From the NCBI GenBank assembly GCA_032716605.1, contig CM064545.1, forward strand, positions 12,666,452-12,730,451: a DNA stretch of 64,000 nt, written 5' to 3'. The position numbers and the translations under genes were made by a program. The notes beneath the pieces were generated by a model. It ran no database searches. It was not told the DNA's origin and saw nothing but the letters and a program-made list of their open reading frames with translations. Positions 57,839 through 64,000 of the stretch are shown piece after piece. The stretch's first letter is position 1. Each line of letters begins with the position of its first letter. Source of the stretch: Paralithodes platypus. Taxonomy: Eukaryota; Arthropoda; Malacostraca; Decapoda; Lithodidae.

Positions 57839-57908
57839 GTCCTGGTGGTGTAATGGTTAAGGTGGCAAAAATATGTGTGTGATAACCCGGGTTCGAATCC
57901 CGGTGGAT
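57839..57908 (+). other. tRNA-like sequence (pseudogene or SINE head)
   Basis: A-box TGGTGTAATGG (57846-57856) and B-box GGTTCGAATCC (57890-57900), with a 44-bp start-to-start distance as in real tRNAs. CCGGG/CCCGG forms a perfect T stem. The acceptor arm does not pair well and no clear anticodon arm is present, so I do not call a functional tRNA. Confidence 0.5.
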
Positions 57909-58827
57909 CATATATACTTTAATTAATTTCATTGGGGGTGTGGTGGTGAGATTAATAAAAATAATCTTATTATATAAGTTTATTATGAAATATTATGAAG
58001 AATTTATTAGGTAAGTATACATAACCTACTGGCATGTATATAGTACTTATGATTAAATTATCGTCCAAGTTTATATAATTAGCACCACATTTCACTACAA
58101 AATCTTCAAAATAACAGAAATCCTAATGGGAACTTTGCATTTTGTTACCGTCAGTTGAAAAGAAACAGAGTATAGTGAGAGACACATCAAAAGTCACATA
58201 AAAACCCACCTATCGCCTTAGTTCGCCACATAATCGCATGTGATTCGTATGGTATTGTCAATAATTAGTCGCTGCATTCGCGCTACTGTCGTAGGGTTAT
58301 CGCCCTATTCGCTCAAAAAGCAGCGTTGCCAATAATTTGAATTTGCAAATTGGCGAATCGGGACAATATAGGAAGACATTCGCCAACTTTTTTAATTCGC
58401 CACCGTTTTCTGGGTGAATATGGGCGAACAGGGGTGAAGCTACGACGAATGCTGTGCACTTTCCGCGACATTTGGAGAATACTCGAGCGAATATGGGGAA
58501 CTTTAATCATAGACAAAAACACACAGTCGCAGGGCGTTCGCCATCGAAAACTCGCGCAGTGGGATAGCCGCTTAAGTGTGCTAGCTGTGTAGCCAGTGAT
58601 TTATTTGAGAGATTTCTTCTGTATAATCTGTAGGGTGTTCTGATGTGTTTTAGAGAGGTTTGAAGCCCAAGCATGGCTAGCATATACCATCACTGAACGT
58701 ATATATTGTTTGTGTACTGTGTTCTTTGTTATGTTCAAATTTTGTATTTGCAAATTAATGACGAGGGCGTTTAATCTTGGTGTCCGTTTGTTTTTGTATG
58801 CTTGTAATATGTTGTTTAAATGACATT

Positions 58828-59361
58828 GATGTATTGTATGTTACACAAAGGATTATGGGTGTGTATGTTATGGAGATGTATTGTATGTTACACAAAGAAT
58901 TATGGGTGTGTATGTTATGGAGATGTATTGTATGTTACACAAAGGATTATGGGTGTGTATGTTATGGAGATGTATTGTATGTTACACAAAGAATTATGGG
59001 TGTGTATGTTATGGAGATGTATTGTATGTTACACAAAGGATTATGGGTGTGTATGTTATGGAGATGTATTGTATGTTACACAAAGAATTATGGGTGTGTA
59101 TGTTATGGAGATGTATTGTATGTTACACAAAGAATTATGGGTGTGTATGTTATGGAGATGTATTGTATGTTACACAAAGGATTATGGGTGTGTATGTTAT
59201 GGAGATGTATTGTATGTTACACAAAGGATTATGGGTGTGTATGTTATGGAGATGTATTGTATGTTACACGTATGTTACACAAAGGATTATGGGTGTGTAT
59301 GTTATGGAGATGTATTGTATGTTACACAAAGGATTATGGGTGTGCATGTTATGGAGATGTT
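58828..59361. repeat. 47-bp minisatellite, about 11 copies, no stops in any plus frame
   Basis: Unit ATTGTATGTTACACAAAG, (G/A)ATTATGGGTGTGT, ATGTTATGGAGATGT. A and G subtypes are mixed, and one copy has a 10-bp internal duplication near 59270. Because 47 is not a multiple of three and the unit lacks stops on the plus strand, three long overlapping ORFs of 174-236 codons appear. They are artefacts. Confidence 0.95.
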
Positions 59362-59367
59362 TTTTAA

Positions 59368-59683
59368 CCCTTACTGTACCAGCGATGTACAATGGCCGAC
59401 AGTAAGAAAGTTACTTGCCAGTACCAGGGCCGTACAACGTACGTCAGTAATATTCGGTCCTTGTACCGTGCGGTACCTGGCACCATCACTTGTAAACACT
59501 GCTTTGAAACCTTGGCAACACTTCTCATAGTGTATCTAAGGTCCCACGGGCAAGTTGGCTCAGTACTCTTTCAGCTTTCGGGGTGAGAGGTTGGGCTCTT
59601 TCAAATTTGAAGCCATTTTGGCCACAATGCTTAGTACTAGCTGGAGGTTACATTTATAGTAATACCCTCTGGTACAATAGGAG
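59368..59683. mobile_element. TTAA MITE, third small family
   Basis: TTAA at 59364-59367 and 59684-59687. Ends CCCTTACTGTACCAGCG and, reverse-complemented, CTCCTATTGTACCAGAG. GTAC-rich subterminal region. It lies exactly between the 47-bp array and a decayed LINE. Confidence 0.7.
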
Positions 59684-59687
59684 TTAA

Positions 59688-61385
59688 GGTGAGGTGAGGA
59701 ATATGGCAGTGTTCTGCTGTCCAGTTTGTGAGAAGGGTTGCTGTAGATTTGGCTGGGGCTAGTTTGAGTCCATTTGAGGTGAACCAGCTGTGTAGTGAAA
59801 TCAGATACGGTTAAAGGAGTTGTGTGGCTGCGTTTGCATCTCGAGTGTGTGAGTGTTATGTCATCTGCGTAAGAGGCTGCATGTATTTATGGGTAGGTTG
59901 TGCATGTATTGGATGAAGAGTGTTGCTGACAAGACCGATCCCTGTCTGGTGTTTGATGACTGGCCAGCAAGTGTTACATAAGCACATCTGCATGCTGGAT
60001 AGTTGAGCAGCCTTCTTTTTGTGTTATTGTGGATGTTTGTGTTGAGAATTCTGCATGTAAGGTTGTGGCGAGGAAAAGCATCAAAAGTCAATTGTAACAA
60101 GAAGTGTTCTGTGTGCTGGCCTAGCTGAATTGATGTCAACAAAAACTTTATGTGTGAGGTCTGTAAGAAGGGTGTTTGTGGAGTGTAGTGGCCTAACGCG
60201 CGTTGTGATGTAGCTAGGGGAATGTAAGGTGTGGTTAGTTGTAACATATGGCGTTTGGTAACTTTTGAGGGGGGTAGTCTTTATTTGGTCTGGGGATTGT
60301 GATGAGTATACCATGCTTCCAGATGTTGGGTATTGTGTTGTTTGAATAGCTGTAGTTTGATATGTTGGTGAATGCTTGAATGCCATGTGGTCCCAAGTGT
60401 CTAAGCATCTAAAGTGTATTTTACTTACATTGTCTGGGCCACAGGCAGATGAGTGTTTGAGGTTATTCATAATGTGCTTTGTCTGACTGTTAATGCAGGG
60501 TGCATAGTCAGGGTCTGTGGGGGATTGTCACTTTCTTTGGATGACTTGTCAAGTATCATGGTGGGGGTTAAGGTGGCTGACTCGTGAGAAATAACTGATG
60601 AGAATGTTTGCTTGTTGTTTGTTTGAAGGTATGGTGTTTGTTGTTGTGATGGCAGCATGTGATTGTGTTGTGTTGCTGTTGGAAAGTGTTATGCTGTTTA
60701 TTTTTTTGTAGAGTTTGCTGGTTTTTGTTGTTGTGATGGCAGCATGTGATTGTCTTGTGTTGCTGTTGGAAAGTGTTATGCTGTTTATTTTTGTGTAGAG
60801 TTTGCTGATTTTTGATGTTGTGATGGCAGCATGTGATTGACTTGTGTTGCTGTTGGAAAGTGTTATGCTGTTTAGTTTTGTGTAGAGTTTGCTGGTTTTT
60901 GTATTGTGATCTAGTGTTTGGAGGTAACTATTCCAGTTTAGTGTTTGTTGTTCTAGTATTTTGTTGTTACTTTGAGTGTTTAGTGCTTGTATTTGTTGTG
61001 CAGTGTCCTGCGTGTGGGACGTTGGGGATTGTTTTAATTTGTCGTGTTGTCTGATGAGGCCTATAATTTATGGTGTAAAGTTGCGGTAGCATTGCTTTCT
61101 GTTACCTCTAGGGATGTGTTTTGTCTGCATTTTGAACAATTGTATTGAAGGAGTGTACGGCATCATTGATGTTTGTGATAGGTGTACTGTTTAAAGTTTC
61201 GAGGTATAGTTCTGGTTCAGTTGTGAATGCTTCTCAATTAACTCTTTTATAATTTGTGCATGTGTGTCTGTGGCCAGCTGGGGTGATTCTGGTTTTGGTG
61301 GTGATGGTGATCGGTAGGTGGTCAGAACTCAAGGTTTTGACCACCCTCCAAAAAGTCATGGAGTCGAAGTTGGGGGGACAAGAGA
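59688..61385 (-). pseudogene. Decayed LINE (endonuclease end through RT)
   Basis: Minus-strand order: a DHLPITITTKTRITPAGHRH-type end of the endonuclease (near 61330), a Gln/His/Thr-rich linker, AFDTVPRH-type remnants (60120-60050), RLLNYPACRCAYVTLAGQSS, RQGSVLSATLFIQYMHNLP (59980-59880) and the catalytic SYADDITLTHS near 59850. Frameshifts and stops throughout. In 60633-60895 an 87-bp segment (29 codons) is tandemly triplicated. Confidence 0.7.
60633..60895. repeat. 87-bp tandem triplication inside the LINE
   Basis: Copies marked by GATGGCAGCATGTGATTG at about 60648, 60735 and 60822. The unit is a multiple of three. Confidence 0.85.
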
Positions 61386-61431
61386 TAATGTCTGCTGATG
61401 AGGGGGTGTAGAGGGCTTGGAGGGAAATATG

Positions 61432-62470
61432 GGTGTCTATCTATCTATTTATTGCCTGTCGCTGTAATTCTCGAAGAGGTGGCCACGAACGAACCGCCCC
61501 CATGCACCTCTGTCCCCAGTCAGTCGAAGCCCCTCCTCCCAACCAGCACCGCCTTCATTCATATACTTCCTCATTCCATCCTTCCACCTCTCCTTCGGTG
61601 CACCTCTCCCTCTCTGTCCTTCCACCTCGCTCTCGTACACCCTCTTAGTCATTCTCTCGCTTTCCATACTTTCCATATGGCCAAAACCACCTCAAGTTGT
61701 TCCTTTTCGACACATTTTCCAGCACATCTACCTCCACACCACACCTCCTTCTTACTTCCTCATTCGTCTGTCTATCCCTCCATGTACCTCCGCACGCACT
61801 TCTCAAGTAACTAATTTCCATCGCTCTCACTCTTGGTCTGAGTCTCTTCCCGAACGTCCATGCTTCGCTTCCGTAAGTTAGTGTCGGGATAACCACACTG
61901 TCATGCAAGGACTTCTTCACTTCCATACTGACCACCCTATTTCTTGTTACTGCTTACAACGTTCCTACAACCCTCTTTCCCTGTTGCACCCTCTCCCGCA
62001 CTTCTTCATCCATAGTCCCATTTTTACTCAACACACTGCCCAGATACTTAAAAGAGCTGACGATCTCCATAGCCTGACCGTTCAACTTCACCTCATACTC
62101 TGTGACTTCACCCCTTTCTAAGACCATGACATTGCTCTTCCCCGCATTTACCTTCAGATTCCGTTTTTCGCACACTATTCCAAACTTATTTACTCGCATT
62201 TATTATCGCTCATCAGAACTGTATCATCCGCAAACAGAAGTATAGGCAGCTTCCACTCATTTCCCTCCCTTTTCAGCAATACACCAACATCCACTGCTCT
62301 TCCTAGTATTTCTTTCATGAATCCATCCATATATACAGTAAACAACCACAGGGACATAACACACCCCTGTTTCAACCCAACATTCAGATCAAAGAACTCG
62401 CTCTGCTCATTCTCCACACGTACTGCCGCCTTGCTCGCTACCACTACTTGCTCGCTATCCACTACTTGCT
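61432..62470 (-). pseudogene. LINE RT C-terminal two thirds, 5'-truncated, frameshifted
   Basis: Minus-strand segments: VGLKQGCVMSLWLFTVYMDG, ILLFADDTVLMSD (catalytic box near 62220), KFGIVCEKRNLKVNAGKSNV, VSSFKYLGSVLSKNGTMDEE, MEVKKSLHDSVVIPTLTYGS and SERMTKRVYESEVEGQRGRG. The 3' tail is an ATAG repeat (61437-61449). The same family as the fragment at 40073-40578, which lets the two be aligned. Frame breaks near 62190, 61940 and 61670. Confidence 0.85.
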
Positions 62471-62624
62471 CGCTACCGCCAGACGCTGCAGACGCTCTGT
62501 CAACGCTCTCACGATATCGATCATAATTTGAGTATTATCTACTCATCCTCTTCATTCTTGTGCATGAAAGGTGGTTAAGAGCACGTTTAACCATCCTGTA
62601 GCTTAGTAAGTAACACTGCACGAT

Positions 62625-62854
62625 GCTTCCATGTCATTTCAACCAGTAGACCACTTAAACCAGTAGCTCGGAGGGTTCCATGTCATTTCAACCAGTAGAC
62701 CATTTCAACCAGTAGCTCTCAACCAGTGCCAAATTAACCCAGACCAACCAAACCAGTGCCAAAATATAGTACTATCCTAACCTAACCTATCCTAACCGTA
62801 TTGGTTGATTTGGTACTGGTTGAAATGGTCTACTGGTTGAGTTGACCGGTCACC
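62625..62854. mobile_element. 230-bp element with internal inverted repeats and 9-bp flanking repeat
   Basis: CTGCACGAT occurs at 62616-62624 and 62855-62863. Inside, CATTTCAACCAGTAGACCA occurs twice on the left and is inverted on the right (TGGTTGAAATGGTCTACTGG), giving a strong hairpin. A 9-bp duplication would fit a Mutator-like or hAT-related MITE, but no family is recognised. Confidence 0.5.
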
Positions 62855-62863
62855 CTGCACGAT

Positions 62864-64000
62864 ATTTCGCTGTGTATTGATTGATAAACTTTGTGTTTAT
62901 CACAAGACTCCTGCTCGGACAGGGCGCCACTAGCGCCATCTATTGTTTTGTTTTGTTTTGTAAACAAACGCTCTCTTACTATCTTATATAAAATCGTAGC
63001 CCCTAATTTTACCCATTACCTACTGTAGTAAGTATCTATTTAACTGCCTTGTATGTAAGTAAAGCTTTGCATATTAATTTGCTAATAAACAATATTGTTT
63101 ACTAACTAACCTGCCTACAGGGACTAATGCCGACGCCATTTTGTCTACAAACTTTTTTGGGAGATTATACATATTAAATTCCAGACAATTTTGTACCAAA
63201 TTTAAGTGCATTCATTTATCTTTTCCCCTTAGATATATTCTTGACTTTTTCTCCTCAGACTGATTTTACTTTAAGCTAAGGGTGGTATTTGTACAAACTA
63301 ACCTAGCCTAACCCAACCTGCCAAGCTTTTAACCTAACCCAAACCTAGCCTAGCCTATAGCCAGCCAATCTGTTTTTATTATTAACTCTTGTAGATATTG
63401 TATTTAGTATCCTACTGTAGCTATATATATATCTGTAATTTTAGTTGTTGCTTGCACGATCTTGTAGTAACCTTTGACTGATACACTTTTATCTAAAAAG
63501 AGTAGGCTACTGCTTTACTAGGCTACAGCGACACCAGGGCCATCTGTTGATACAGTATATTAACCCCTTGTGTGCAGTCACACTTTATTTTTATATAATC
63601 TCTATATGGTGAATATTTAGTTACATATTCTGTTATATATATATTTGTTTAAGGTTAGGTTATCACAACTGGTAGCCTATTTCTGCGTATTTCAATTTTA
63701 TTATTTTCGGTTAGGCTATTCAACGCTGGTAGCCTATTGTTGCGTATTTCAATTTTTCATTTTTTTTTTGGTTAGGCTATCACCCTTGGAAGCCTAATTC
63801 TGAGTATCTAAACATTTTTGTTTTCGGTTAGGCTATAACCCCTGATAACCTATTAATGCGTATTTCAACATATTTGTTTTCGGTTGAAGTGATTGAAGTG
63901 TTTTTAAAGTGAGTGAAGTGTTTTAAAGTGAGTTAAGTGTTTTAAAGTGAGTGAAGTGTTTTAAAGTGAGTGAAGTGTTTTTAAGTTTTTTTTTTTTTTT
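62864..64000. other. AT-rich sequence with short tandem repeats
   Basis: No genes. CCTAACC-rich patches at 62770-62800 and 63296-63360. About four degenerate copies of a roughly 60-bp unit (GGTTAGGCTAT ... GCGTATTTCAA) at 63650-63890. About five copies of a 20-21-bp unit (GTGAGTGAAGTGTTTTAAA) at 63895-63985, ending in a T run at the window edge. Confidence 0.7.

Larger units (their letters stand above)
56353..58572. mobile_element. PIF/Harbinger-like non-autonomous element, 2.2 kb
   Basis: The left end AGCGGCTATCCCACTGCGCG is matched by the reverse complement of the right end, and the similarity continues for about 45 bp (TTTCGATGGCGAACGCCCTG). The flanking trinucleotide TAA (56350-56352 and 58573-58575) fits the TWA duplications of PIF/Harbinger. 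Subterminal zones at both ends are full of GCGAA/TTCGCC motifs, possible transposase-binding sites. No transposase is present. The interior holds GT-rich tandem repeats and a tRNA-like sequence. Confidence 0.7.

Noticed and set aside
57839..57908. Functional tRNA gene
   Set aside because: A and B boxes and T stem are good, but acceptor and anticodon arms do not pair.
58777..59530. Three long overlapping plus-strand ORFs of 174-236 codons
   Set aside because: All derive from a 47-bp minisatellite lacking stops; no start context, domain or codon bias.

Overview
This is a eukaryotic, intergenic, repeat-saturated window, most likely from a crustacean (a decapod fits best; genus not determinable). 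The inference rests on the mix of Jockey-like, CR1-like and other LINEs, two BEL/Pao retrotransposons, a Ty3/Gypsy-like gag, a pogo/Tigger transposon, very long AT microsatellites and huge minisatellites. I recognise no host protein-coding gene. One 44-codon ORF (16416-16550) is the only non-transposon coding candidate, and it is weak. Two tRNA-like sequences (20172-20250 and 57839-57908) look like tRNA pseudogenes or SINE heads.

Layout. 1-5933: partial Gypsy-like element on the minus strand. Its gag is split by a plus-strand LINE (914-2700) with a 10-bp target duplication, and its putative long terminal repeat contains a 28-bp satellite. 5934-9995: a degenerate composite repeat, AT microsatellite and four TTAA-flanked MITEs. 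10160-16383: a 44-bp satellite of about 141 copies. 17040-19205: a Jockey-like LINE with an inverted 5' half. 19206-22724: microsatellites, a MITE, a 51-bp array and a LINE scrap. 22725-26325: more Jockey-like and CR1-like LINE pieces, one inside a 91-bp tandem array. 26330-34159: a MITE next to a nearly intact BEL/Pao element (BEL-1) with two LTRs of 567 bp. 34707-36110: another Jockey-like copy. 36258-39319: a Tigger-like transposon whose transposase is split by a MITE. 39322-42362: second copy of the composite repeat, hit by a LINE that carries an inverted duplication. 42631-43610: a very homogeneous 35-bp array. 44046-53782: a long-TIR element containing BEL-2, which itself contains a TTAA MITE. 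53785-64000: a small TA-flanked MITE, several minisatellites, a 2.2-kb element with Harbinger-like ends, a further TTAA MITE, decayed LINEs and AT-rich sequence.

How the parts relate. The window is an archive of nested insertions rather than a set of cooperating genes. Nine elements are flanked, or were once flanked, by TTAA, which suggests repeated piggyBac-type activity, although no such transposase is present. The most unusual signal is in the 480-bp TTAA family: each copy carries two short palindromes 44 bp apart (centre to centre). The palindrome sequences differ between diverged copies, yet the symmetry and spacing are kept. All coordinates, copy counts and identities were read by eye.
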